Notes under the pieces: model-generated
Database searches by the model: none
What the model saw: only the letters and a program-made list of their open reading frames with translations
Told to the model about the DNA's origin: nothing
Part shown: positions 1 to 9,111 of the stretch, in pieces
Layout of the letters: each line of letters starts with the position of its first letter
Numbering within the stretch: position 1 is the stretch's first letter
Translations under genes and position numbers: made by a program
NCBI GenBank assembly: GCA_963810905.1
Contig: CAWEPG010000003.1
Location: 372,001-436,000, forward strand
Source of the DNA: CAWBAT01 sp963810905
GTDB taxonomy: Bacteria; Acidobacteriota; Terriglobia; Versatilivoradales; Versatilivoraceae
Direction of reading: 5' to 3'
DNA: 64,000 bases

Positions 1-569
1 AATATCGCGAAAATGCGCCCAATCGCTGCTATTTCTGCAAGAGTGAACTTTTCTCGAAGCTTTGGGAGCTGGCTAAGGAGGGTAGCTATGAGGCTGTATT
101 GGACGGGACCAACCATGACGATCTCCAAGATTTTCGTCCGGGACGTCAAGCTGCATCAGAATACTCAGTCCGCAGCCCGCTGTTGGAAGCCCGAATGACT
201 AAACTAGATATCCGAGAACTCTCTCAGAGATCAGGTCTCCCAACATGGGAAAAGCCGGCGTTGCCGTGCTTGTCTTCGCGTTTCCCCTACGGGACTTCAA
301 TATCAGCAGAGAGACTTTCAGTGGTCGACCAAGGCGAAATGATCCTGCGGGATTTTGGTTTTCGTATCTTCCGAGTTCGTTACCATGGAGAGCTTGTACG
401 TTTGGAATTTGATTCGGCAGAGTTGCCAAAAGCCTTAAACATGACAATGTCCAATATATTGCTAAAACGATTCAAGGCTCTGGGATTCAAATACGTCACT
501 ATCGATCTGGAAGGTTATCGGTCAGGTTCCCTAAACGAAGTCTTGCCAATTATTCAAAAACCCTCCTGA
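1..569 (+). CDS. larE: ATP-dependent sacrificial sulfur transferase LarE, 3' part only
   Basis: C-terminal part of a LarE/PP-loop sulfurtransferase; the 5' end lies outside the window. The open frame enters at base 3 and reads NRCYFCKSELF, then VLDGTNHDD and KPALPCLSSRFPYG, all LarE signatures. LarE supplies sulfur to the pyridinium ring of the nickel-pincer cofactor of lactate racemase and related LarA enzymes. The last Cys (in PCLSSR) sits where the sacrificial cysteine of Lactobacillus LarE lies; the additional CxxC in CYFC is typical of the LarE type that holds a [4Fe-4S] cluster and may not be consumed, which is my inference. No larA, larB or larC is visible here. The frame is intact to its TGA. 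Confidence 0.85.
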   Translation, partial: YRENAPNRCYFCKSELFSKLWELAKEGSYEAVLDGTNHDDLQDFRPGRQAASEYSVRSPLLEARMTKLDIRELSQRSGLPTWEKPALPCLSSRFPYGTSISAERLSVVDQGEMILRDFGFRIFRVRYHGELVRLEFDSAELPKALNMTMSNILLKRFKALGFKYVTIDLEGYRSGSLNEVLPIIQKPS

Positions 570-705
570 GTCTTCTCCTCGCCAGGAATAATCCCTCTAG
601 TTTCCTAGCCTTTTTCAATTTGATTCCTGCTTAATGGCCGATTCCAAATCCAGTTGTCTGTCGCAAGAAACTTCTATAGGATTGAGCCGCATTCGGCTGG
701 GCTAG

Positions 706-1187
706 ATGGAAAAGAGACGGATTGCGATGGCGGAGCCAAAATTTTATTTGCGGGAGCGATCAGCAATTCCGAAAGTTGCAGTCAATCTATTTCGGATTGT
801 TTTTATCGTTGGTGATTTATCTCGCGATTGGACTGTGGCTACGCCCCACCCCTGCTCTTTCAGGCGAGATGAAGGAGACCGTTATCTTCACTAAGGGCTT
901 TTATTTCCTGAGCGCTGCTTTCATCGTATTGATCATTATGCTGCGGAAGAAAATATACTATCGGTCTCCCTTGGTCCCTCCGTCTCCGCAAGAGGTTTTG
1001 AAGCAGATGAGCTTCAACAAGGTGGTGGGTCATTGGTTAATCTATGTTCTTTCGCGAAGCGATTGGGCTGTTTGGGTTGATTTATTTGTTTCTGACGGGT
1101 TCCGTTCAGCACTTCTTGAATTTAATGCTCGTGTCCATTATTTTGATGGTCTGACTCTACCCCCGTAAAATTGCGGAAGGTAATTAA
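706..1187 (+). pseudogene. Small multi-pass membrane protein, frame-disrupted
   Basis: Not assigned to a named family. A probable ATG at 727 starts MAEPKF; one extra base in the A/T-rich run near 737-746 moves reading to frame 2, which encodes two hydrophobic helices (IYFGLFLSLVIYLAIGL, then FYFLSAAFIVLIIML). Near 1050 the hydrophobic reading moves by +1 into frame 3 (EAIGLFGLIYLFLTG, then LMLVSIILMV), giving at least four membrane segments if rejoined. A TGA at 1152-1154 then interrupts, but the same frame continues as LYPRKIAEGN to a TAA at 1185-1187 that overlaps the purD ATG (TAATG), the spacing expected of an operon partner. The gene is either decayed or carries sequence errors. The rejoined product resembles small 4-TM hypothetical proteins; its function is unknown. 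Confidence 0.55.
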
Positions 1188-2492
1188 TGAAAATTCTAGT
1201 GATAGGATCGGGGGGCCGGGAACACGCGCTCTGCTGGTCGATCAAGAAATCCAAAAGAGTTACCCAGATCTATTGTGCACCGGGCAATGGAGGTACTGCC
1301 GAGGTTGCGCAGAATATTCCTGTGGCGGTTCATCAAATAGAGGCGCTGGCCCATTTCGCAATGCGAGAGGAAGTTGAGTTGACCGTTGTGGGTCCTGAAC
1401 TCCCCCTTACTCTGGGAATTGTAGATGTTTTTGAGGAAAAAGGACTGGCGATCATTGGGCCCAACGCGGCCGCTGCTCGCCTGGAGGGAAGCAAGATTTT
1501 TGCAAAGGAGTTCATGCAGCGTTATGGCATCCCTTCCAGCCCTTTTGAGAAAACGGGTTCCTGGAAGGAAGCGGCTGGAAATCGTGCGCAGCGGGCATTT
1601 CGGTTTCCCAGTCGTGATTAAGGCAGATGGCCTAGCGGCTGGAAAAGGCGTCATTATCGCGCCAAACTGCGAAGAGGCAGAGTTGGCCATCAGCCAGATC
1701 ATGGTTGAAAAAGCGCTTGGCTCAGCTGGAGATAAAATTATCATCGAGAAGTTTCTTAAGGGAGAGGAGATATCATTCCTTGTTTTTAGCGACGGAGTTC
1801 ATGCGCTCCCGATGGTTACTGCCCAAGATCACAAGGCTGTATTTGATAATGACCAGGGGCCCAATACAGGAGGGATGGGCGCTTATTCTACTGATTGGAT
1901 CTTAAACCCGTCCGCATGCCAGCAAGTCATGGAAAGAATTGTCCAACCTACCTTGGAAGGGATGTCAACGGAGGGAACTCCTTTTCGAGGGATTCTCTAT
2001 GTCGGCCTAATGTTGACTTCGGAAGGTATGAGCGTACTGGAATATAACACACGATTCGGAGACCCAGAAACTCAACCTATTCTCTTCAGGCTAAACAGTG
2101 ACCTGGTTGAGGTGTTTGAGGGGATCCGTGATCAAAATCTTGAGGCAATCACTTTAGACTGGGACCAGGATGCTAGTATCTGCGTGGTACTGGCAGCAGG
2201 TGGTTATCCCGGAGATTTCGATAGAGGGAAAGCAATTAGCGGGATTGCCGAAGCTGAGGCGTTGCCAGGCGTTAAGGTTTTTCATGGGGGCACAGAAAAT
2301 CAAGGCGGCCGGCCGATTTCAACAAGTGGTAGAGTGCTTGGAGTTACCGCAAAAGCCGAGAGCTTAAATGCAGCCATCGGTTTGGCCTACCAGGCCATCG
2401 ACCGTATTTACTTCGATCAAATGCATTATCGCCGGGATATTGGCAGAAAAGGTTTAAGGAAAGAATCCCTGCGAATGAAGGCAGATGGATAA
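1187..2492 (+). CDS. purD: Phosphoribosylamine-glycine ligase (GARS), one frameshift
   Basis: Second step of purine biosynthesis: phosphoribosylamine + glycine + ATP to GAR, an ATP-grasp enzyme of the cytoplasm. The N-terminal domain (MKILVIGSGGREHALCW, VVGPELPL, GPNAAAARLEGSK) is read from the ATG at 1187; the rest (SGHFGFPVVIKADGLAAG, GPNTGGMGAYS, RFGDPETQ, C-terminal rudiment motif) is in the next frame. Removing one G at 1573/1574 restores a seamless EALEIVRSGHFG, so this is a single-base insertion in an otherwise complete ~434-residue enzyme. GGAAGG lies upstream of the ATG. The start overlaps the stop of the preceding broken membrane gene and mtgA follows 13 bases later, suggesting one transcript. 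A real loss would make the cell a purine auxotroph, so a sequence error is more likely. Confidence 0.9.
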
Positions 2493-2505
2493 CCCTGTTT
2501 AGGAC

Positions 2506-3234
2506 ATGAAGAAGACTCTTCTAGTGCTTGCAGGCCTTCTCCTCTTATACATTGGTTACGAATACTCCACTCTCCCGGATGTTTCTTATCTGCGCAAAGA
2601 GAATCCCCCGGAAACTAATCTCATGCGACAACGTGAGGAAGAAGCCCGCGTTGGGGGGCGAAAGCTCCGCCGTGTTCAGAAGTGGGTGCCTCTTTCCTTG
2701 GTTCCCAACTATCTGATAACAGCTATATTGATAGGAGAAGATGATGCCTTCTATCAACATGAAGGTTACGATCTCAATCAAATTAAAGAAACGTTTATCC
2801 GTAATTGGGAGCAGAGAGGTTTTGTTCGCGGAGGAAGCACGATCACCCAACAACTTGCAAAAAACCTGTTTCTATCCACTTCGAAGACCCCACTGCGCAA
2901 AATCAAAGAGTTTTTCATAGCACGAAGGCTGGAAGAGGCGCTCACCAAGCGTCGCATCTTGGAAATTTACCTCAACGTAATTGAATGGGGAGACGGGATT
3001 TATGGCGTAGAGGCTGCTTCTCACTTTTACTTCAACAAAACCACCGCGGAGCTCAATGTGAAGGAGTCTGTGTTGCTGGCTGCAGTCATTCCTAACCCTC
3101 GTCGAATGAATCCAAAACAACCCTCCAAACGCGTTCAGCTTCGATTTAATCTCATCCTTGACCGTATGATTCAGTACGGACATATTAATGAGGAACACTA
3201 TAAAGAAGCAAAAATACCTTCTTCGCCGGAATAG
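2506..3234 (+). CDS. mtgA: Monofunctional biosynthetic peptidoglycan transglycosylase
   Basis: GT51 glycosyltransferase that polymerises lipid II into glycan strands at the outer face of the inner membrane. It has an N-terminal membrane anchor (residues about 3-17, LLVLAGLLLLYIGY), then the family motifs EDDAFYQHEG (catalytic Glu about residue 78), GGSTITQQLAKN, RKIKEFF, and ILEIYLNVIEWGDGIYG. At 242 residues it matches MtgA and lacks a transpeptidase domain, so it is not a class A PBP. It follows purD by 13 bases on the same strand. The frame is intact. A GT51 identity is certain; the exact division of labour with other PBPs is not visible here. Confidence 0.93.
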   Translation: MKKTLLVLAGLLLLYIGYEYSTLPDVSYLRKENPPETNLMRQREEEARVGGRKLRRVQKWVPLSLVPNYLITAILIGEDDAFYQHEGYDLNQIKETFIRNWEQRGFVRGGSTITQQLAKNLFLSTSKTPLRKIKEFFIARRLEEALTKRRILEIYLNVIEWGDGIYGVEAASHFYFNKTTAELNVKESVLLAAVIPNPRRMNPKQPSKRVQLRFNLILDRMIQYGHINEEHYKEAKIPSSPE

Positions 3235-3542
3235 GCCCATTCGGAGAATGATGGAAAGACATGATTCAATATCTTTATTTCCCGCCAGCCTGATAAGCCC
3301 CCTTTAAACCAGTAAGGCCTTTTCTCCAATAATCTCTCCATCCCCATTTCTAAGCAGTAGCTCGCATTCCAGGGTGGTGGCTTTTCGGACAATTTGTCCG
3401 ACCCGAAGTGACCGATTTCATCTTTAATGTTATTAAGTTATAGAAAGCAAACAATTTAATTTTGGCAGGCCATATGCTATTCAATGGATGTCAAGTTGAT
3501 CCAGGCAGGGCAACTGACAAGAAGAATTTGAGGAGAGATAAC

Positions 3543-4880
3543 GTGAGGACAGAAGAGATGACATACGAAAACGAAGTCTTAGATCTGATGGTAGAAACGG
3601 AACTTTACATCAAGTATCAATCCTATGCCAAAGCCATTGAGCTTCTGGAAGATGCGATTGGACGCTTCCCACGTTATCTGCCTGCCAAACAAAGTCTTGA
3701 AGACATCTATCGGCGTACTGGCAAATTTGACCGAGCCAACGAAATTGCGCGGGAGATTGCATTGATTTCCGCTCAATTGGCAGATGAACGTTCCACTAAG
3801 AATGGGGCCATTGAGGAAGATGCGTCTCAGACTCGCCGGAAACAGGTGGAAAAGACCGACGCCATTATCAAGATGGTTTACGAATCCAATGAGTTATCCG
3901 ACATCCTAAAGACCTCGGCTCAGCAATTGGTCCAAAACATCCCTGCAGACCGCTGCGTCATTATTTCCTTAGGGAAAGAAAAACCCGTAGCCAAATATTT
4001 CGAGTCCTGCGACGAAGGAATTAGTTCCTGCTCAGCCCAGAAAACAGCCAAATTGAATTATCTGCTACTTAAAATGGTCTCGAATGGAATGGAGCCGGTT
4101 GCCATTGACGAGACGCTCGGCGATCCTTCCCTTTCAGCCCATGAAGCGGTCCTGGATGAGTTCAAGATTTACGGCATCATGGTATTCCCCCTCCTCTATA
4201 AATCAGAGCTTATCGGAATCATTGCAGTTCATCGGTGCGCCAAGGGCATTGCCTGGACAGAATCTGAAAAGACTCTCTTCTCTACGGTATCCGGACATAT
4301 TGCGGTAGCCCTTAGCAATGCGCGTCAATTCAGCGCCATGCAGACACTGGCAATCACGGACAAGTTGACGAACGTGTACAACCGAGGTTTTTTTGAAGAA
4401 CGTATGCGAGTTGAACTCTCCAATGCACGCCAGCAGAAGTTCCCCCTAAGTTTGGCTCTGTTAGACATCGACTATTTCAAGAAGGTCAATGACACTTTTG
4501 GTCATGCAGCAGGAGACAAAGTGCTCTGCAAACTTGGGTTTGTTCTGAGCACGAACCTGAGAAAAGGCTCTGTCATCGCTCGTTATGGAGGCGAGGAGTT
4601 TGTGGTGATCTTACCAAACACTGGGTCGGATGTAGCTCATAAGATCATGGATGGTATCCGCAAACTAGTCAGTGAAACATTTGCCACGGAAGCAGGGGAT
4701 CCCATCACGGTCAGCATTGGTGTCCAAGAAGCCTCTTTAGATAACCAGATCGATCTTGACGTCATTCAAAAAGAACTCATCGAGAAGGCCGACGCATACT
4801 TGTACCAAGCCAAGCGAACCGGGCGAAATCGGGTGTGTTCGATTGTGGAACCTGAAGCCAATTCGGAGATTATATGCTAA
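3543..4880 (+). CDS. TPR-like/GAF diguanylate cyclase (GGEEF)
   Basis: Probable c-di-GMP synthase. The N-terminal ~70 residues form a TPR-like helical repeat (FPRYLPAKQSLEDIYRRTG), followed by a GAF sensor domain (about 115-275) and a GGDEF domain with LLDIDYFKKVNDTFGHAAGD and RYGGEEF (motif at about 349-353). The inhibitory I-site RxxD is absent (RKGS in its place), so product feedback at the usual site is not expected. I chose the GTG at 3543 because AGGAGA lies six bases upstream; an ATG at 3558 is the alternative and the longest frame begins at 3462. It overlaps the next gene by seven bases, so the two are probably co-translated. It has a close paralogue with the same three-part layout at 38.6 kb. 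No transmembrane segment is seen. Confidence 0.88.
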   Translation: MRTEEMTYENEVLDLMVETELYIKYQSYAKAIELLEDAIGRFPRYLPAKQSLEDIYRRTGKFDRANEIAREIALISAQLADERSTKNGAIEEDASQTRRKQVEKTDAIIKMVYESNELSDILKTSAQQLVQNIPADRCVIISLGKEKPVAKYFESCDEGISSCSAQKTAKLNYLLLKMVSNGMEPVAIDETLGDPSLSAHEAVLDEFKIYGIMVFPLLYKSELIGIIAVHRCAKGIAWTESEKTLFSTVSGHIAVALSNARQFSAMQTLAITDKLTNVYNRGFFEERMRVELSNARQQKFPLSLALLDIDYFKKVNDTFGHAAGDKVLCKLGFVLSTNLRKGSVIARYGGEEFVVILPNTGSDVAHKIMDGIRKLVSETFATEAGDPITVSIGVQEASLDNQIDLDVIQKELIEKADAYLYQAKRTGRNRVCSIVEPEANSEIIC

Positions 4881-7360
4881 TTACTTCTGATACGACCTCT
4901 CCCAAAAGATATCAAGGCCGCACGATTTTTCTCAGCGTCGCTGCGCTCGCTGTCACATTCCTATGGGAATCCTTAAATTGTCGCCAAGACTGGAATCTGC
5001 TAGCAATGTTTTCGATCGTTCTGGCTTTTTACTTTGAGGAATCGAGCATCATGCTGCCATTCGTTGGCAAAAATCTTCGGTATTACCATCTAATCTTTCT
5101 CGGCACCTTCTTTTGGATCGGACCATCCAATGCCTATCTAGTCGCGATGCTCACGTTCAGTTGGTGGATGTTCCGGACATATCGACTTTCTAAGATGAAA
5201 CTAGTCGAGAAACTGCCTGATGCCCTCTCGAGCCTGGCTGCGTTGTGTCTAATGGGTAAAATCTTTATTCTAAATAATTCCTTAAGTCAGATTGCTCGGT
5301 ATGGCTCCTTACTGCCCATCATTTTTGTGGTAACGGGTTATTATTTCTGCTACTCCTTGCTTCGAATTACCGCTGCAAAGATATTCAGAGGGGTCAGATT
5401 TGGTGAGGAATGGAAGAAAGATTACATGGTTCCCAGCCTGGTTTTCCTGTCCATCTCAATCGCCGTTGGCTTATTGAATATGTTTGCCGCATCCCTGGGG
5501 AATCAAATCTACCTACTCTTTGTTCCTTTCTCCCTCTTTGCCCTTTCTACATACAAGGTCTATTCTTCCCGTCTCAGCGAAGCCTCACGCCAACTTGCGG
5601 AACATTCCCAGTTACAGATGTCGATTATTGAAACCCTGGCGCTGGCAATTGATGCCAAGGATCATTCAACTCACGGACACGCACGAAGAGTCCAGGTTTA
5701 CGCTGTCGGGATCGCAAAGAGCATGGGGATCGATAATAGCGACGACCTCGATGCTCTAAGAGCCGCTGCACTGCTGCACGATATCGGAAAGCTTGCAATC
5801 CCTGAATATATCCTCTCGAAACCGGGAAGTTTGACTGATTCAGAATTTGCTAAAATGACACGCCACGTTGAGATCGGTGCCAACATTCTTGAGCCCATTC
5901 AATTCCCGTACCCGGTGGTACCAATCATCCGTTACCACCACGAACGGGAAAATGGGTCGGGGTATCCGTATGGACTGAAGGGTGACGAGATTCCCCTCGG
6001 ATCTAAAATCCTGTCGGTTGCGGATACTTTTGATGCTTTAACCGCCTTGCGAACTTACAGAACACCTTTGACATCCTCGGAAGCCATTGACCTTCTTCAG
6101 AATGAATCTGGAATGCACTATGACCCAAAAGTCGTTGCGGCCTTCGTGCGTGTCGCCAAAAAGCTGATGGAAGAAGTAGCGCTGCTCGACATCAGTAAAT
6201 ATGGTAACAACACTCATCTCCCCCAGGCCTCACCGGATTCAGTCGAGGATCAAAAACTCTTATTGCGGAAGAAAGGCTTCACGGAAATCGCCTCGACTCA
6301 CCGCGAGATTTACGCCTTGCACGAGATCTTTCAAACTGTAGGGAAGAGCTTAAATTTGGACGACACGTTGCGCATCATCTGCAGCAAGCTGCAATCGATT
6401 GTTCCCTTCACCAGTAGTGTCGTTTACTTGAAGAACAAAAAGACCGATATGATCTACCCGGCAATGGTCACCGGAGAATTCTCCGAGCAATTAAGTCAGA
6501 ACTGGATGGCGTTAGGGGAGGGTCTGACGGGATATTCCATCGCCTTCAACCAGCCCGTGGTCAATAATGACCCAACGAATGATTTCAAGAACCTGGCCTT
6601 CATGGAAAAACCTCATCAACTGGCCAACGCCATGATCTTCCCGCTAACTGTAAAGAATAGTGTCCTGGGAGCGATTGCGCTGTACTCTACGAATCGTGAC
6701 AACGAACCCTACACGGAAGATCATTTCCGGTTAATGGAGACCATCAGCGAGCGGGCTGCCGTCGCTGTCCAAAATGCTATCTCGTTCGAATACTTCGAAG
6801 AGAATTCGCTGACCGATCCACTCACCGGGCTGCCCAATTCACGCTACATGTTTATGGCATTCGAACAAAACGTGAAGAAAGCCGAACGCAGCAAAGAAAA
6901 AATGGCCATTCTCGTCATGGATTTGAATCGATTTAAAGAAATTAATGACAAATATGGCCATAAAGTAGGGGATGATGTCCTCGTCAAGGTGAGTGAAGTG
7001 CTGCAAAAAGAGATGCGCAAATATGACACTTGTATTCGCTACGCGGGTGACGAATTCGTGGCCTTCCTGTATAACGCAGAACGTGAAACAGCTGAAAAGA
7101 TTGCAGGACGAATTCGAAAATCGGTTCAATCCGTGCTGCTAAAAGTGAGATCTGGAAAAGAAGTGCGGCTCGGGATCAGTGTAGGGATCTCAATGTATCC
7201 TCAAGACGGAACCGATTTGAACCATCTCTTCACCGTGGCCGATTCGCAGATGTATACGGAAAAATTCGAATCCAAAGCCGACATGGTTAAAGTCGACGGC
7301 GAAGCATTGCGAGACTCCATTCAGGTCGATGACGAGATCGAATTTCAAAGAGCGAATTAG
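4874..7360 (+). CDS. Membrane HD-GYP / GAF / GGDEF bifunctional c-di-GMP enzyme
   Basis: 828 residues. The first ~235 residues hold about seven hydrophobic segments, a membrane sensor of no family I can name. Next comes a full HD-GYP phosphodiesterase (HDIGK at about 302, HHERENGSGYPYGLKG at about 354, VADTFDALTALRTYR), a GAF domain (about 490-640), and a C-terminal GGDEF domain with signature RYAGDEF (about 724) and an intact I-site RKYD just before it. HD-GYP degrades c-di-GMP and GGDEF makes it; AGDEF variants can be active, so the protein may be bifunctional or use GGDEF as a regulatory module. The start overlaps the upstream GAF-GGDEF gene by seven bases, placing a synthase and a likely hydrolase in one operon. 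Confidence 0.9.
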   Translation: MLITSDTTSPKRYQGRTIFLSVAALAVTFLWESLNCRQDWNLLAMFSIVLAFYFEESSIMLPFVGKNLRYYHLIFLGTFFWIGPSNAYLVAMLTFSWWMFRTYRLSKMKLVEKLPDALSSLAALCLMGKIFILNNSLSQIARYGSLLPIIFVVTGYYFCYSLLRITAAKIFRGVRFGEEWKKDYMVPSLVFLSISIAVGLLNMFAASLGNQIYLLFVPFSLFALSTYKVYSSRLSEASRQLAEHSQLQMSIIETLALAIDAKDHSTHGHARRVQVYAVGIAKSMGIDNSDDLDALRAAALLHDIGKLAIPEYILSKPGSLTDSEFAKMTRHVEIGANILEPIQFPYPVVPIIRYHHERENGSGYPYGLKGDEIPLGSKILSVADTFDALTALRTYRTPLTSSEAIDLLQNESGMHYDPKVVAAFVRVAKKLMEEVALLDISKYGNNTHLPQASPDSVEDQKLLLRKKGFTEIASTHREIYALHEIFQTVGKSLNLDDTLRIICSKLQSIVPFTSSVVYLKNKKTDMIYPAMVTGEFSEQLSQNWMALGEGLTGYSIAFNQPVVNNDPTNDFKNLAFMEKPHQLANAMIFPLTVKNSVLGAIALYSTNRDNEPYTEDHFRLMETISERAAVAVQNAISFEYFEENSLTDPLTGLPNSRYMFMAFEQNVKKAERSKEKMAILVMDLNRFKEINDKYGHKVGDDVLVKVSEVLQKEMRKYDTCIRYAGDEFVAFLYNAERETAEKIAGRIRKSVQSVLLKVRSGKEVRLGISVGISMYPQDGTDLNHLFTVADSQMYTEKFESKADMVKVDGEALRDSIQVDDEIEFQRAN

Positions 7361-7749
7361 CCGGATCCCTTTTCCGCAGAAGACTTCGGGGCTAGTATAG
7401 CCCTGAAGTGAACCCGAGCTTCAATTCAATATGAGTTGTCTCCTGCTCAAATCTCCCCAACAGCTGACAGCTCAAGCGGTATCAATGGGTCGAATGGTTG
7501 GTCTCAGTAACCTCACTGACCAACCTATTAGCACGACAGAAGGATTGATCATATCGGGCGTGTCCTTGACAGAACGGACAACCCAAAGCTTCCTGGAACC
7601 CATCGATTCAGCCAATGGCTGAAAAGCCCATCAGCTGAACCAAGAGCCCATCGACTTCTTTACTATGAGGCGCTATTCTCTATAATACGAGAATCGTTCG
7701 TCCAAACACCTCATCCCAATGAATGAGCAATCATCGGACGGAGTAAAAT
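7361..7749. other. Intergenic region with hairpins and an operator-like site
   Basis: No convincing gene. An imperfect 10-bp hairpin (7384-7393 with 7399-7408, 5-nt loop, no T tract) follows the HD-GYP gene and may end its transcript. Two more hairpins lie at 7497-7524 (GTTGGT...ACCAAC arms with a small bulge) and 7607-7623 (TTCAGCC aat GGCTGAA). A 63-codon frame at 7431-7622 looks random. A TATAAT box at 7681 precedes the next gene. Confidence 0.5.
7675..7694 (+). promoter_or_regulatory. -10 box flanked by an inverted repeat
   Basis: A perfect TATAAT (7681-7686) is embedded between inverted arms ATTCTC (7675-7680) and GAGAAT (7689-7694). A repressor bound there would cover the -10. A good -35 is not seen at the correct distance. 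It lies 55 bases before the pentad-repeat gene. Promoter function is inferred. Confidence 0.4.
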
Positions 7750-8124
7750 ATGAACTCTGAAGAATACCAAGCCAACGAGCCAAACACCGAGCTGATCGAG
7801 TTCTTGGACTCAAAAAACACAGGAAACCGAATGACACTTAAGGCGCAAGCTATCGGCGCACAGGCCATTGCTAAACAAGCAGTCGGTTCGCAGACTGTGG
7901 GAAACCAGGCTATTGGCGCATTAGCGGTGGGTGCTTTGGCATTCGGGGCCATAGCCATTGGCGCATTGGCAATTGGTCGTTTGGCTGTCCGTCTCTTGAC
8001 GATTAGAGCATCCCGCATTCGTTTGCTCGAGATCGAAGAGCTGAGTGTCAAACGTTTGCAGGTCGCTGAACTCCTAATCACAGACAAGCTCCTCACACCG
8101 GATGAAGCGAAGCGAGAAAATTAG
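7750..8124 (+). CDS. Pentad-repeat protein of unknown function
   Basis: 124 residues. From about residue 33 to 115 the sequence has an unbroken five-residue period: an Ile/Val/Phe at 35, 40, 45 and every fifth position to 110, with Gln then Leu two residues earlier and Gly after it (GALAVGALAFGAIAIG). About 17 pentads follow one another without a break, grading from A-Q-A-I-G to charged forms (RLAVR, LLEIE, ELSVK). This recalls the quadrilateral beta-helix of pentapeptide-repeat proteins, although the canonical A(D/N)Lxx consensus is absent. There is no signal peptide. The Gly/Ala-rich stretch could also be read as membrane-associating. I recognise the pattern from hypothetical proteins but know no function. 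Confidence 0.7.
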   Translation: MNSEEYQANEPNTELIEFLDSKNTGNRMTLKAQAIGAQAIAKQAVGSQTVGNQAIGALAVGALAFGAIAIGALAIGRLAVRLLTIRASRIRLLEIEELSVKRLQVAELLITDKLLTPDEAKREN

Positions 8125-8377
8125 ACGATGGTCCGGAAGTTCATTCCATCCGCCAATGCATATGTTCAGATTGACGCCTTCTATAGGACAATTCGGACAC
8201 AAAGGCCCTAGATCAACTTAAGTTGAATGCTTTTCGTATGGTGCAGGCCATCTTCTGGCTCCTCACCCGGAGCTTGGGGGCCAAGACGCCTCCCCCTCGT
8301 CAGAGTCTCTCTATTGTTCATCCTGGTATTCGCAATTCATGCTTCATCTTTCGCTGCGGTTTCGGTACCATGCGGGG

Positions 8378-8983
8378 ATGATTGAGGTCGTCTATCTGGA
8401 TTTGGGAAAGGTCCTGATTGATTTTGATTATGCCGTGGCCGGCCAGAGGATACTTGAAATCAGTCCCCTTCCCCTTTCTGAAATAGCCAAGGTTTTGTCG
8501 GAGCCCAAACTCTTATTTGAGTTTGAGACGGGGAAACTTTCGGCCATTGAATATTACAAGATAATTTGTGAGGCGTTGGAGATACAAATTTCACTGGATG
8601 AGTTCCGGATTTTATGGGGTTCGATGTTTCTGCCGGAACCTCTTGTATCCGAAGAATTCTTACAGAATCTCAAGCGAAGAAACCGCCTGATCTTGCTTTC
8701 CAATACCAACGAAATTCATTTCGAGTACCTTGTAGAAAGATTTCCAATCCTGAGCCAGATTGAAGAACGGTTGCTCTCTTATCAAGTAGGATATATGAAA
8801 CCAGATCCACAAATTTTTCAGCTGGCGATTGAGAAAGCGGGTGGAGTCCCGGAAAAGATCTTTTTCGCCGACGATCGTATTGAAAATGTTGAAGGGGCCC
8901 GCGCAGCTGGGATCCAGGCCATTCAATTCAAGTCAGAAAAGCAGCTGCGACAAGAGCTGAATGATCGAGGGATTGATTGCTGA
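8378..8983 (+). CDS. HAD-IA family phosphatase, YihX-like
   Basis: Haloacid dehalogenase-type hydrolase of about 201 residues. Motif I is YLDLGKVLIDFD (nucleophile Asp; the usual second Asp is Gly, as in E. coli YihX and relatives), motif II LLSNTNEIH, motif III Lys in YMKPDP, and motif IV FFADDRIENVEGA. This layout matches the alpha-D-glucose-1-phosphate phosphatase YihX group, but substrate cannot be read from sequence. I use the ATG at 8378, directly before the first beta strand; a longer frame from 8339 adds residues unlike the family. It stands alone between the pentad-repeat gene and a phosphoesterase on the same strand. Confidence 0.82.
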   Translation: MIEVVYLDLGKVLIDFDYAVAGQRILEISPLPLSEIAKVLSEPKLLFEFETGKLSAIEYYKIICEALEIQISLDEFRILWGSMFLPEPLVSEEFLQNLKRRNRLILLSNTNEIHFEYLVERFPILSQIEERLLSYQVGYMKPDPQIFQLAIEKAGGVPEKIFFADDRIENVEGARAAGIQAIQFKSEKQLRQELNDRGIDC

Positions 8984-9111
8984 GCCATTGTTTTGATTTC
9001 TAAAGAACAGTGCTCGAATCCCATTCCATGGAACACGATCATCATCTTGTTACAGACAAAATTTGAAAGCAAATAGGAGCTTCCCCGGCAAGTTGGAGCG
9101 GGGAAAACTTG

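Noticed and set aside
7431..7622. 63-codon plus-strand frame
   Set aside because: Crosses two hairpins, has no ribosome site and no periodicity or family resemblance.
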